From Boswellia sacra (taxonomy: Eukaryota > Streptophyta > Magnoliopsida > Sapindales > Burseraceae): a DNA stretch of 64,000 bases. Where the stretch lies: NCBI GenBank assembly GCA_013180625.2, contig SNVD02015884.1, positions 496,001-560,000 on the forward strand, given 5' to 3'. The number at the start of each line of letters is the position of its first letter. Position 1 is the stretch's first letter. The notes below the pieces were generated by a model. It was not told where the DNA came from. It made no database searches and saw only the letters and a list, made by a program, of their open reading frames with translations. Below, one piece after another: positions 10,900 to 24,273 of this stretch. The position numbers and the translations under genes are program-made.

Positions 10900-13800
10900 C
10901 CACAACATTAATGGTTTATCATTAACATATTATTCAATTTTATCAAATTTTTTAGCACATACTTGAAAAAAAAAAATCCAATATCTATAATATTTAAGTA
11001 CAAATAATTCAAGACAAGTTCTACAAGTAGAAGATATTTTGAGTTGGATTCGTACAAGATCTAAAACTAAAATCAGAAAGCTTTTTGGGTTTTTGAGATT
11101 TGCTTTAAAAGGATAGATTTCATTACCCTTATAATTTTTTCTCAAATTCATTTAAAACAACTTAAATAGTGACATTATCTACATTTTTTTTTGTTAAATA
11201 TCATAAGACATAGTTAAGAAAAGTATTTTTGGACATCATTGAAGATATTATTAGTAGAGGATTCTAATCATACTTATGAAGAAAAATAGTCACATGTGGG
11301 CTAACACCATCAAATCTACTGAGAGGCATTGAACCAAATAGGAGGAATTTAGTCGGCATTTTTGTGGATTTATGAGAAAGAGGTTGGAAGCTTCTTCAGG
11401 TTGGCTTTTGCTTTGCCTTAATTACAAATTTACAAAGAGAGACAGAGATGAGAAGAGGATGAAAATTATAATTAATGTTATGTAAATTATAATTAATGTT
11501 ATGTTATATTATATAATGATTTTCATAATTAATATAATAGCCCCCTAAAGATCAACGTATGCTATCCTATGCTTGGTTGATAAACAATTAGAGAACAGCT
11601 CAGGATCAGAATAGCTTTTTGATGTTTGGACTTTGGACATATCTATGAAACGCCGACTTTTCATGACCTCTAAATTGTTTTCTTCCTTGCAAGATCTTGC
11701 CTTTTTAATTTTATTTCCTTTTTTCCAATTTCAGAAAACACATTTAGCACTCATTCATTAATTTATGTATGTACATTGTTTTACGTACTTTGCATGCACT
11801 TTTTGAAAACAAGAAAAACATTTCAAATTCAAAGTTTCAACTTTCAAACTTTGTTCTGAGAATTATGAATAATTCAATGCAATTCATTGGCTACATGTTT
11901 AGAAAAAATATATATAAATATACCTTGACTTTCTGGGAAAATATAATTGTCAAATAATTTAATAATTGGACAAAATCTTTGAGATAAAACTTAACTAGTC
12001 CATGCTTGTCGTCTTAATTGTATAACAGAACAGAGCCATATGAAATAATTAGTAAACAAGAAAATCATTTCAGAGTTCTGTTCAAATAACAAGCATTGTT
12101 TTCAGATATGAATTCAATGCAATCACCTATACGATTAGAAAAGTATATGGAAAACTGAATTCAACGTAAAATATTTTACGTGTATTTATAAAAAAGAGGA
12201 GATATTTTAATACATAATTTTGATATAATTTATTAATACAAATTTATAGTCATTGATATTATAAAATCTAGTTATTGAAATTGAAAATCAACAAAATATA
12301 TTTAATGCTGTCAACTTATCAACCATCTTAATTATTGAATTTTATAGGTCAATTATTAAAAAATTATATCTAATCTTATATTAAAATCTTATATTAAAAT
12401 ATCTCTTCCGAAGAACATATATCTTGACTTTATAGAAAAACACAGTTGTCAAAATAAGTTAAATAAACAAAAAAATCTTTGGGAGAAACTTTTAGTCCAT
12501 GCCAGTAAGACTAAGACTTTTTTTGATAACATACCAATTGTCGCACATACATTCCATAGAAATTCACCCCAAAAAAGGGATTTGTAAAAGGAAGATGCCC
12601 TAATACCTTAATTTAACGATGTGGGTACGTATCAATTGCATCGTTACATAACTAAAATATATTTTTGTGAGGGTTCGAGCATTCATTTCTATTTCCAAGG
12701 AAAATAAAAACTGAAGGAAAAACTATAGTTTAATCAAATTAATCATTCATTAATTCCCCAATTCTCAGTCTACAGATATCCATTACATCAAACACCAATA
12801 CCGTGTAGCATTGACAGATGGCAGCGCCTTTTTTGAGTAAGGAGAATTCTATGGATTTGGCAAAGGACACCATCACATATTTAGGTAAAATGATAAGATG
12901 GGATGATGAACCAACCGTGCAATGTTTGGTCTGCAATAGTGGGATTGTCAGGTCATATCAAAGGTTCCTCTCATTCTCCTTAATGGACAGGCACACCATG
13001 GTTGGAGCTGACGTGAGCCTGGAAACCTCACATTTATTTTCCTCGTCTGCTAGTTAGCATTATCCATATGCATGTGCATTTTTCAGTTTTCATACCATGT
13101 ATGGCATGCAATTCTACTGGTGAACTGTTTCCGCGTATCGATGATCTCAAGCAACCATCTTTAATTTCCATGTTTTGATCGGAAATGTATACTATGTATT
13201 GTTTGTTGATGATTTTGATGTCTATATAAAACGATTGGTTGTGGATAATGATGTCAATTATAAGCTTATTTGCTATCATATACATGTTTGTAACAACCAT
13301 ATTGAATCTCACATCACTAAGTAAAGGTCTAACAATTGCGTTATAAGGACATTTATACACCATTTTTTTTATAAACTAGTTTTTTTTAAGTGAATTCTAT
13401 CCAATGCATATGTATCAAAACCATGTTAGGACTGGCAAAGATTTAAACCCTATTTTTTTTTTTAATCATTTTAGAAATCCAAGTACTGAGATTTTGCCTT
13501 CTTCCAGTATACTGAAACAATACTTATTAGTGGAGCCTTAGATTATCTAAATTGGTTTGGAGGTAGGCCAAGCTAATTCTTTAATATGATATATTCGGTT
13601 TGTGTATGCCAAACCTTCTAAAACCCTTTTTTAAAAGGAAAAGAGTGAAACTGTTAGGAAGCTTGCTTAATTAAAAAAAAAAATAAATGGATAATAGAAT
13701 TAACAGTCAACAAATTAAGTTAAACTCAAGCTTCAGAGACACGTTAATGTGGGTAGCTGGAGCATTCAACATCAATTACTAAATGGCATGCAATGGACTT

Positions 13801-16800
13801 CAAGGAAATATCATTTCATAGCAAAATGTGATCCTCTCCTCTCTTCTACAGAATAGTTGACCGAATTGCTTGATTAAAATTAAGAAAAAACGTCGTTCAT
13901 GCTGGCTGCTCGTGCTTGCTACAGAACCCAACTCATCATTGATCAATCAAATTGTGCCTAAATTGCATCAATAATCAAGTAATGGGATGTGCACATAGAT
14001 TGGATACAGATTACCCTTTTTGTTTCATGTGTGATGATTTGATGTGCCCTCTCCTCCTGTTTTATTTTCTGTTAGGTTTGAAATGAAAGAGAAGGAATGA
14101 TGGTAGCGTTTGTGAAGAGATTAAAGCAACTCATTCATTGCATGCACATTTGATCGATACTTGCCAGTGTGGGGACACGTCACTTTCTTCAAATTCATGG
14201 CCTTGCACACCATTCTTCTATCACATTTTTTGTTATGGATGATGACAGGTCGGTCTTTGCTCTTGAGAAAAGAGAGTGATAGAACAATAGCAAGAAAGAT
14301 TAAGCCAAATTTCTTTAAAAGATTGGTAAAAAATAAAAGCCAATGACATTGCTACGTTTTCACCCTTGTGAGGATCATGAAAATGAAATTATTGCAAAAA
14401 AACAAATATGTCACCCAAGTGCTTTCATTTTCTTTGTTTTATCCTTATGGTTAATGCCATCTTGTCAACGGCTGAAATTGTGGATCATGTTCTAGTTTTA
14501 CAAACTTCACCCTTTCAAGGGAAAAGATATGATGAAAGGAACCATATGTCAACAAAATTACCATCAAATTTGGCCTTCAAAGTACTTTTAATGGAATAGG
14601 ACCACATATTATTTATTATGTCTATATTTGCTTTAGATGACGTCCGGTTTAAAAGTTTGTGTTTCTGTTTTAAAATTTTTATATCAAAATGAAAAAAGAA
14701 GATTTGTTCGTGTTTTTTTTGAGGAAAATGAATAATAAAATATGTTTGATTCGTGTTTTAACGAGAAGGTATTAAAAAAGTAGGAAAAAAAATGGAGAAA
14801 ATAATTTTTTGTTTTTTCTTATAAAGTAATGTATTTTTTTTAACTTATACATTATCTGTACGTTGTTGACGTTGGATCTCAATCACAGATAGTAATTTTA
14901 TCTCATATTTCTTGTATAGTGAATTGACTTGTAACTTATAAAAAGGGCGACTAACTTCTTTCTTAACGAGGTTATTTTCAAGAAAAAAATTGTGCTGACT
15001 TTAGTCCAAAGAGGATAATAATTCGTTAGGACGCAAACCTTGTAAAATCCATGTATAATACTATATATATTTTTTTAATTTTCAAATTTTTTTCATTTTC
15101 AAACAAAAGCCAAACTTGTTTTACAACTTCTACGAAACAAAAGCAGATTAATTTGATGCTAATGTAACACTTTCAGAACTGAGAAAGGAGCCTTCTGATG
15201 ACGAGATGAATATAATTTCTGAAACAACCTGTTTTGTAAATTAAACAATTACTTTAGTGATTGGCCTGATGAGAGGAAATGTTAATTATTCAATATCGAT
15301 AGAAGTTGGACAACGGGCAGAGGAGATATGCCCCTCTACCTAATGTTTGAATTTAATGTGTCCAACTCCAATCTTTTGATTGGATATATTTCTCATTCTG
15401 TTCAAAGCCTAACAAGCTCAGGGCTTTATGTTTGCATCTGCAACTAGAAACTGAACAGCAATGGTGGGGGCACAAGCAGGCCGTACCAATTAACATTATT
15501 GTCATTCTTTGAACTTTGAAGCGGAAAGTGAGCCACGTGAATAGGAGGAGGAGACAGCACACTGTTGCTTTGGCTTACAGCCTTCATTACACTCCAGATG
15601 GTGGGTAGAGCTTGGAAAATAGTTCCAAAAAATAGCAGAAGAAATTAAGACGGAAAATAATAAAGTGAAAAAGAAATAAAGAGAAAGGCCAACAACAGCT
15701 TGCAAATAATTTTGGGTCTGTGTTGAACTGAATCTGGTCCTACTTTCTGATATGCATTTGACAAGCCAAAAAGAGTACAATGATCAAGTATATTGGGACC
15801 ATCATGCAAATATATGATTCTCTAGATGATGTGCAAGTCTATCTCAATTTACAAAAACAACATATATATTTTAAAGATTTTACATGATTTCTTTTGTTTA
15901 GCTTCATTCTAACACACATTTTAAGAGTCTGTATCAAAACCCCATTAACATTAAATGGATTATTATCACTATCAAGCTTCCGTATTCAACTTGACTTCTA
16001 TGCGAAGTAAGAAAGAGTTATTAATTAGAGAGTTGTTTAAACACTCGTGGTAATGGTGAAATGGAAAATAGTTGGAAGTTTCTATTGAAGAATTAAGCAA
16101 ATAATTTTAAACACACAGTCTACAAGTTTAAATTTTTAAAAAATGACAAACTTAACTTCTTTTGGATCAATTATATTACGTTAAATACAAAGATAATTTG
16201 GCATTAGCACTCTTTTAAGTTTTGATTTCTAGTGGATTTTTCTCATCCATGAACGTAAAAAGATGTTGTAAAACAACGTTACATATTTTTCTCTTTGCGT
16301 GTTATTTCATGTATGCTTGTGTAATATTTAATCTTAACACACAACATGCTTCCACACGATCTTCTTCTAACAGCTCTTAGAATGTGACTTGACCAAAAGG
16401 GTTCGCTGCTATGGTGGGTAAGGAGTCATAAATCAAATAAAAGTATGACAAGTCCACAACAAGATCATCGAACTAGATCACATACAAAACAGAGATCTCG
16501 ATGATTGAAGAAGAGAGCTTAGAGAGGATGAAAATTATATAAAAGAAAAAGCTGCGGATCATGTCAGTTATCAGCCTTATCTCAACCACTGGAGAGATCG
16601 ACAATTCGGATAATGTTCTTCAACTCAAATCTACGGAGAGTCATGTCTCAGATGAGAACAATGTACTTAGTCTAGGTTGTGAAACATTAATGCGATGGTC
16701 CCATGCTACATTTACAAAAATAAACAAACAACGAGCCAGTGTTATGACTTTGCATATTCAATTTCACTTATTGTTCAATTCCGCGTACCTTGAATGAAGT

Positions 16801-16880
16801 TTCACAGCTTAGTTAAGGCCTCCCTCAGATAAAAACTTGCAGAAGGCAAGGTCTCCTACATGCCGGCCTCTTGAAAAACT
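10900..16880. other. Gene-free AT-rich region
   Basis: I see no gene. The longest frames, for example 12818-13057 and 13034-13363, have no recognisable domain and are AT-rich without coding-like exon structure. A frame at 16561-16797 looks protein-like in composition but is isolated and unrecognised. Short direct repeats such as the AATTATAATTAATGTTATG pair near 11462-11505 are present. The region may hold distal regulatory DNA and decayed transposons. Confidence 0.5.
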
Positions 16881-16895
16881 AGAAGTTTAAACAAA

Positions 16896-17575
16896 TGGGT
16901 TTGCTCAGTTTCATCTGGGGTGCCCTAGATTTGATGAGTTACTCTAATTAATTTCCGGATAATTTTCTATCTTTTTGTCACATATATATAATATATTGAC
17001 CACTGACTTGGAGTGTTTACACCAATGAGCCAATGCCCATCTGCATAAACTTTATGAAAGCTAAGTTTTCAGCAGTTTCCATGCAAAATCCAATAAAGCA
17101 AGCACTTCACAGCCTATTGAAATTAAAACTTACATAAAAAAAAAATTGGTTTGCTCAGTTTCATCTGGGGGGGTTGCCCTGGATTTGGGTTACTTCAATT
17201 TTTTTCCCGATAATTTTCTATCTCTTTGTCACGTATATTGACCACTTGGCGTCTAATGTTCACACTTATACACATCTACGTAAACTTCATGAAAGCTAGG
17301 TTCTGAGTATTTTCAATACAAAACCAAAGAAAACTCTATTCAAAAGCTCTCGAAACTGGACAAGACCTTAAATTGGTTTGCTTAGTTTCGTGTGGGGGGT
17401 GCCCTGGATTTTGGCTGCTTTAATTTCCTAATAAGTTTTCTATCTCTTTTTTTTTGTCCCACATATATTGACGCCCGACTTGGAAATGTTTACACCAATG
17501 AGCCAATACCCATTTGCGTAAACTCTATGAAAGCTATGCTTTCAGCATTCTCCATGTGAAAACCAAAACAATCTC
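16896..17575 (+). repeat. Diverged triple tandem repeat, about 230-250 bp per copy
   Basis: Three head-to-tail copies begin with a GGTTTGCTCAGTTTCATCTG-like phrase at about 16896, 17146 and 17373 (spacing 250 then 227). Each continues through a TGCCCTGGATTT-like phrase, a GATAATTTTCTATCT-like phrase, a CACATATATTGACC-like phrase, a ACACCAATGAGCCAAT-like phrase and ATGAAAGCTA. Copies differ by many substitutions and small indels, so the triplication is old. No long frame is shared among the copies, so coding function is unlikely. Confidence 0.8.
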
Positions 17576-17579
17576 TTCT

Positions 17580-20470
17580 GACGTATGCTCTGATACATGT
17601 GTACAGGAGTAGGAATTTTGACAAAGGAAAACCATATATCATATAAACATCTATTTTTACAGTCAAATTACTTACATATGGCATGACATATTGAATCTCA
17701 GATTTGATTCAGCAAAGATGCCATGAATCTGTAAAAAATGGGTCCAATTTGACTTTGAGGACTTTGCATGCTTTGGTTCTTGCATTTCATGTGGTCAATA
17801 AATAAAGATTAAACAACTATATCCTTATAAGTTTTCAATAAGGAGCGGCATCATATATTAAATTGTGTGGGATGACCATTCTTTTTCTAGTTTATTTTAA
17901 GAATATGACCCCTTAGCATATATAGAACACAAAAAGTCAGAGCTGCAAATTGCCATTTCACGTTCAAACTTGCCCATGTAATGCATGGCTACGTATTCTA
18001 ATCATTACTTCTATAGCATCCCAAAAATGAAATTCATATATATTTTAAAGATATATATTGATACTTCAAAAATCGTTTAATGCGTCTCAAAGATTGTATC
18101 GAGTGACTGAAAATTTATTAAAAGAAGTAATTTATTGATAAGAAAATCGTTGAATATATATGGTGTCAAAATGAATTTTATAATTAAACTATATATATAG
18201 TCTTTGAAGGGTTTGATATAGTCTTCGAGATGTTAATATATACTCTTAAAGCATGCATATATTAAGACTATTCTATTTATAAATGTAAACTGTTAGGAAA
18301 TAAAAAGAAAATAGTATATATACAATTAAGGTTATATATAGCTAAGTTTGGTTTCAATCACATCAATATAATTTTTGACATTCGCTTATCTTAATACAAT
18401 TTTTAAATTGTATTGTTACATGCCAGTGATTTTGATCTAATTAGATATAACTAGCATCATACAAAGTAAAAAAATTTGAGAAGATTAAACAAAAAAAATT
18501 AAGAATCACTTGTATGGTGGATTCTTACAAGGTGCGAAGTCATTTTCCAACAAGAAAGAGTTAGTTAATCAAACCCTCTCTCTCTTTCACTATCTTTCTA
18601 ACTCAAAAGTCATTAATTTGTGGGCATCATTGTGGATGTGATGTTATCTAAGAGAAAAATACTTAAGATTATGTACATGTAACATGTCATAGTTTAAAAC
18701 AGTATATAGATTAGATGGGCAATTGGCTCTTTACTTGTAGTCTTGTGAAATTAGGTTAACTTAACATCAAGGTTGACCATGATTTTGATGTTTAGAAAAT
18801 GGAATGATATATGCAAATGAATATTCCTGTAAATTAGTTGATGGTTACTTTGTGACAATTATATTTTTGCATTTATGTAATATTCTATAGTTGGAACCTA
18901 AGTGAATCCCATCTAGAGTCTTAGCCATATTCAGTGGAGAACCATGCAAGTCTCTCTTTGTGGACCTCTCAATTACTCTCTCACTTATAGAAAATTCAGA
19001 ACCAAAAACAAAAACCCTTTAAAGTAGAGTTCATTAATTGACTAAATTTAATTTCTTGAACCTTGACATGGAACTAGTGGCAACAAAGCACCTGTGAAAT
19101 TTGTTAATACTTTTAGGCCAAGAAAACTCAGTGGAGATCTATCAGATTGATGAATGATGATGCAGTTGATGTTAATAGCGTTGTTTATATCCATCAACAT
19201 TAAAAACGTAATGAAGAATAAAATAACAAAAGAGTTATACCTATGTGAATTAGGATTCTTTCATGATCGGTGTCTCGAACTAGTGTTTCACTTGTTCGAA
19301 GTATCATCTTATGATGTTATATATATATGGTAAAGATTTATGTCATTCTTCTTGAGTTTTAATATATACTTTTTTTTTTTTATAACAACCAATCATTTTT
19401 TTTCCGGGAAAACTTAGATTAAGAGAGGTACTCACATAATCCTGCATTTACTCTGAAAATAATTTTCTGGAAAGTGCTTCCCAACACACCATTTATGATA
19501 ATAAATGAATAATAATATCCCTAATCGACCTTTTCAGGAATATAATGTAGGTTGAGCCCAACCAAACATGTGAATATTTCCACTCGTACCAAGCTCAGAT
19601 TGGCTCAATATCAACACTAACACACTATTGTTAATGACAAAAAATAAAAGTAAAACAAAGTCAAGTATCTTTTATAATATACAATATAGTTTGCATCACT
19701 TTATTTGTCTTTTGTGGATACCTTTGATCTTGGACACTATGGAATAAATTTAAATTAAAAGGTAAATTCTATTAAAAATCAAACAATCTCATGTTGGATC
19801 TTCCTAGGCCTATTTTTGGGCCAGGCCCAAGTAGATGGTACTTGGACTTGCCATCATTCTAATGTTAAGTTGAACACAGGTCCATTTGTCAAAAATAAAG
19901 TTGAGAACATTTAAATGAGTGATGTTAAATAAACTCCATTGATTTACTATACAAACTTCTATCTTTAATTTAATTAAAAATAATTTTATAAAATAGATCA
20001 AAGGAAAAATAATTTTTTTCCACGACATGTAAAATAAAAATTAAATAAAAAATAAAACTTCAAGATAATAGAGATACTGTTGTAAATCAGCACTAGCACA
20101 AACTCAAAAGTTTTGACAGAAACATAATATTGAATGATGAAGAATCGTTAAGCATGAGAGATGGAGACTACTGGAGAGAATTATTTAACACTATTCAATC
20201 TAAATTAAAATATTTTTACTATTTGGTAAGGTTGTAGAAATTTATTTTAGTACTAATAGTTTGCAAGAGAGTTATTATTTTTACTTTTTAATAAAAATTT
20301 TCCTCTTGTTTTTATAATTCTATTAAAAACCAAATAAAACAGACGATATGAGGTTTAATTTAATTTATTATTATCTTTGTTAAAAAAAATCAGACGTTGT
20401 AATTAAAACCAAAACTTTTTAAAGATTCAATGAGAGTGTATTAGGTAAAAATTAAAAAAAAAAACTTAAA
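17580..20470. other. Gene-free AT-rich region upstream of the IF3 promoter
   Basis: No coding region, RNA gene or clear transposon is visible. It contains runs of TATATA and a GGGCCAGGCCCA palindrome-like motif near 19817-19828 that could belong to the distal IF3 promoter. Confidence 0.5.
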
Positions 20471-20481
20471 ACAAAAGTATT

Positions 20482-20643
20482 TGGGCTTGGATTACCTCAT
20501 GGAGCCCATAATGGCCCACGGAAGGCCCAGAAAAGAAGAACTCAAGGAGCCCACAAATGGCCCACCGAAGGCCCAAAAAGAAAAACAAGGAACTCTACAG
20601 TCACTTCGCACCCAAATTTCTGGAAATGGTTTAATTAGGGTTT
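20482..20643 (+). promoter_or_regulatory. Site II cluster plus telo-box promoter of the IF3 gene
   Basis: Seven TGGGCY elements, counting both strands, fall within 94 bases: 20482-20487, 20503-20508, 20513-20518, 20524-20529, 20548-20553, 20559-20564 and 20570-20575. A telo-box (TTAGGGTTT, the reverse complement of AAACCCTAA) follows at 20635-20643, 85 bases before the IF3 ATG. Site II elements with a telo-box are established marks of plant genes for ribosomal and organellar gene expression, bound by TCP-family factors. The arrangement fits co-regulation with translation genes in dividing cells. Confidence 0.8.
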
Positions 20644-20727
20644 ATCAATGCTCTCATAAAAAAGGAAAAATAAAAATAAAAATTGATCAAAAGAATGCAA
20701 CTTTCTTACAAAATCAAATAAAATTTG

Positions 20728-23700
20728 ATGGCTTTTTGGTGTAGAATCAACCAATCAAAGCTCAAACACTTTGCATGTCAATTAACGAGGCATCACAATC
20801 AAGTTCCTTCACTTGATTACTCTGTCAAAGCTACCGCAAATTGCATAGCAGAGAAGCCATTTTGGGGAATTGGGAAAAAGCCATCTGATTTCTGCAACAA
20901 TGTGAGGTTTTTGGCTGCTCCTGGTCAGGTAATATGTGCTTTCCAAGATTTAAAAAAAAAAATTCTGTATCTGGGTCTTCATTTTTTTTTTTTTTGCGGG
21001 ATTGATTTTGTGGATCATTAGTGGTTTGGATTTAAAATTAATGAATGCGATGTGGCTATTGTTTCTGTTTTATGATTTTTGTTGTTTTGTTGTTGCTGGG
21101 TCTGTGAAATTGAATTCTAATTTTTGTTATTTGAGGATTGTTGTTTGTTTTCATGTTGTTGAATTTTTTTGAGTATATTTTGTTGATTAGTTTGTGCTGT
21201 GTATTTGCATATTAGCATTCACAAAAGCTCAATTTCTTCATGATCTTTGTTGTTTCTTTTTAGGCTCAGTCGAAGAAGGAAGATAAGGACCCGAATGGGA
21301 CCCGTTTGAATGAGCAAATCAGAGCTCAGTTTGTTCGGCTTGTGACTGAGGATGGTATATTTTTATAATTGATGAAAATGTTTAGGATTGTTTTGTGTGT
21401 GCCAACGTTGTAGAATTTCTACTTTCAACATTTGGAATATAAATTCATCAATAAGTATGAAATCGCATTTCATTTCGTTTTCCTTGTAGGCATGTAGTGG
21501 ATATCTATTACAATTGACTGAAAATCATTTGTATTTGCAGGACATACGGTTGTATCAATGCATGAGGCACTTGAACGTGCTAGGAGACTCAAACTTGATT
21601 TGGTTGAGGTAATGGTTTCCCACTGTTATGGCCATCTTTATTCTTGCCTCATGCTTCCAAGTTCTAGAAGAATGATGCACTTTTTACATTCATACTTTCC
21701 TGCTGCGTGCATGATTTTATGGTGATATGGTTTTAATGAAGCATGTTTGATATTTTACAGGTCCAAAGAAATGCCAGTCCACCTGTCTGTAAAATCATGG
21801 ACTTCCATAGAGAGAAGTACAAGAAAGAAGTAAAGGAAAAGGATCGTGCTAAAGCAAAGGTAGGGATTGTTTTATATCTTTGCTTTCATTTTATTTTAGG
21901 TGAACTAGATGTAAGTTACTTGAGCAAGAGCAGTGACCTTGATAAACATCATGACATTTTTCACTGAATGGGTAGTTGACTTATTTGATAACTGGTAGCC
22001 TTTTCAGATTTTGTTTCTTATATGTGGATATGACGCAATATAATTTTATTTCTCATCCATCTGTTATTTTGGGAATTATTTAGTTGTCTATTTATTCCTT
22101 TTCTTTTTGTTAAAGGATTCTGATGTGAACATTTCTTGAATAAATTTCTGTCTAAAGTATATTGTGTATGATGTGAACTGTACTTCTAAATTTATGGCTG
22201 ACTTTTGATTATTTTGTTCTCTTAATCTATTATATAGTCTTTTGCCTTCCGGTGTTCTAAAGGGTAATGCAAATTATAGTTCCTGGTTCCTGCTAATTTT
22301 GACCTGTATGTTTTCAGAAAATTATTTGCATGTAATCTCAAAGAATCTTATCATTTACAATCAGCCCTTCAGCTGTGGTCTGTTGTTAGAGCATTTTTAT
22401 GATGTGCTGTTATGTGATCATTTTTTTAAGCAGCTTGTTATTTTATGCAGTCTGAGACGGCTTTGAAAAAAGGAGATTGCAAAGAAGTTAGATTTTCGGG
22501 GAAAATTGTACGTCTCCTAAATACTCTATTCGTATTTTCTTTTATCCATGCCTTTTAAAATACTGAAATTATGTTGGAAGGAAAGTTTGATAGCTATGGA
22601 CAAATATTTGATTATAAATCACCTTAAAGATGCTTATGAAATTTGTTCTAAAACTCAAATAAAGGTAATGACAGCATGATCAATTTCTATGAATTCATAG
22701 GTTGGATAAGGAACTTATGTTACATTATACTCCTCTACTTATGTTTCAGGAGCAAAAAGACCTGCAGATGAAAGCAGATACAGTCAAAAGATTGATGGAG
22801 CGTGGTTACCGGGTGAAGGTACTTTATCGAAAGATAACTGCTGGTCTAGAAAGTATTATCTGGAGGTTATCGTGTGCAGTCTATGTTTGATAACATCTTT
22901 TTTGGATGATAGTGAATTATCATCATTGTTTCTCTGTTATTAGGAGAATATAGCTGGGTTTTTTTTCTTTTTTTCTTTTTTAAACTTTGCCATCATTTGT
23001 CCTGACATTGTAAGATTTCTAAATTTTCTTTACATCCGTTATTTATTGAGTGCTAATCTTTGTTGATTTATACCATATGAGCATATGTACTTATTCATCT
23101 AAGTTGGTGCACTGCATGCATAGGCACAGCAAAGTTCCCCAAATATATGCATAAGTGGAGATTGGTTTGTTCTGCAAACGTTTGTGTTGTATGTATCTGC
23201 TGCAGAAGTCATGTGTCAAGGTTATAAAAAATTAATGCATCTGTTCTGAAATAAGTTAATTGTCTTTCCTGGTTCTGAAACAGTGTATGGCCTTGCCAGT
23301 GGGTAAAAGAGAAGAAGGAGAGGACTTGGGAGGATACTTATCTCGGTTGGTTGCTTTGGTACTGCTGTTTTTCTTCAGTTTTCTTCTACTTTCATTTACT
23401 TGAGATATTGCACGTTCTTTTTGCTTCTCCCCTCCAACCTTTGTTATGGATAATCTGCAGGTTGAAGATACATGTGTTATCGAAAGTGGACCTCATGTGG
23501 AGAGAAAACAGGCGTATGTTATAATCAGGCATGTGAAGTTTGGTCCACCAAAGAAAGGTGGTGGAAAGAAATCCAAGATTGTTGGAGATACTAGTGCTGT
23601 TGTTAATAAGGCTGCAGTGTCGCCGGCAATCACTGGCCCCTTGGACGAAGAAGGTCCTGCAGAACTTGCCTCCGAAACTAAAGATGATTTCAACGGAGTA

Positions 23701-24273
23701 TTTGATCTTTGTGACAATACAAAAGGGTCAACTTCAATACCAGAACATAGTTCAAACTTTTCACACCCCAAAGCTGGGCCTAGTTTTCCAAGAGCAGATA
23801 CGCTTACTTCTTCTCCACCGAAGCCTTCCTTTGGAACTGAAAATAGGTACAAAAGAAGTGAGCCTAGGAATCAGTTCCCACAAACTAGATCAATAGATAA
23901 CCGAGGGGAAGGTATGAGAGATTCTATCAGGTCAGAGCCCCAGTTTCCAAATCAAAGAAGGCAACCACCAGCAAAAATGCAAGAATCGCACTCGATGGGA
24001 GAAAAAAAGCAAGTTGGAACTGATGCTTCTGTTTATAGAAACACAAAGCCTCTTAATACTATACCCAAGCAAGAACCATCTCGCCCTGATGTTTGCAGTA
24101 ATCCAACGCCTGGTTATGGAATTTTCAGCAATTCAAAAGCCAATGCTACTGGAAATCCCGGCACAGGAGAGAAAGCAAACCAAAATAACCCAGGTCTAAA
24201 ATCTGGTGGTGGTGGACAAAGGCCGAGTGATGATAACGCTGGACAAGGAAAATTTGGAATATTCAGTAGATAG
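20728..24273 (+). CDS. Organellar (probably mitochondrial) translation initiation factor IF-3, 490 aa
   Basis: Binds the small organellar ribosomal subunit and helps select the initiator tRNA (known for the family). Eight exons, all GT-AG and in phase: 20728-20928, 21264-21354, 21541-21608, 21761-21859, 22451-22507, 22750-22818, 23284-23358 and 23461-24273. Residues 1-67 form a basic, acid-poor presequence rich in Arg, Lys, His and Ser that suggests mitochondrial import. The IF3 core runs from TRLNEQI (80-86) through the signature-like KIMDFHREKY (131-140) and GKIEQKDLQMKAD to YVIIRHVKFGPPKKG (239-253). Residues 254-490 are a low-complexity Ser/Asn/Pro/Gly tail with two GIFS motifs, one of them at the very C-terminus (GIFSR). 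Bacterial IF3 is about 180 aa, so the tail more than doubles the protein. The ATG at 20728 is used; the TTG just before it is not a credible start. A plastid location cannot be excluded. Confidence 0.92.

Noticed and set aside
16561..16797. 78-codon frame with protein-like composition
   Set aside because: No recognised domain, no neighbouring exons or homologous copy in the window, and AT-rich surroundings; not enough to call a gene.
19260..19310. GTTCGAA-like motif considered as a tRNA T-loop
   Set aside because: No cloverleaf stems or anticodon arm could be placed around it. Similar GTTCGA hits elsewhere also failed.
20725..20727. TTG start one codon before the IF3 ATG
   Set aside because: Nuclear plant genes start at ATG; the ATG at 20728 gives the expected presequence and needs no special initiation.
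20481..20744. 87-codon plus-strand frame upstream of IF3
   Set aside because: It covers the site II promoter cluster and telo-box and overlaps the IF3 start in another frame; its Pro/Lys-rich composition follows from repeated GGCCCA motifs.
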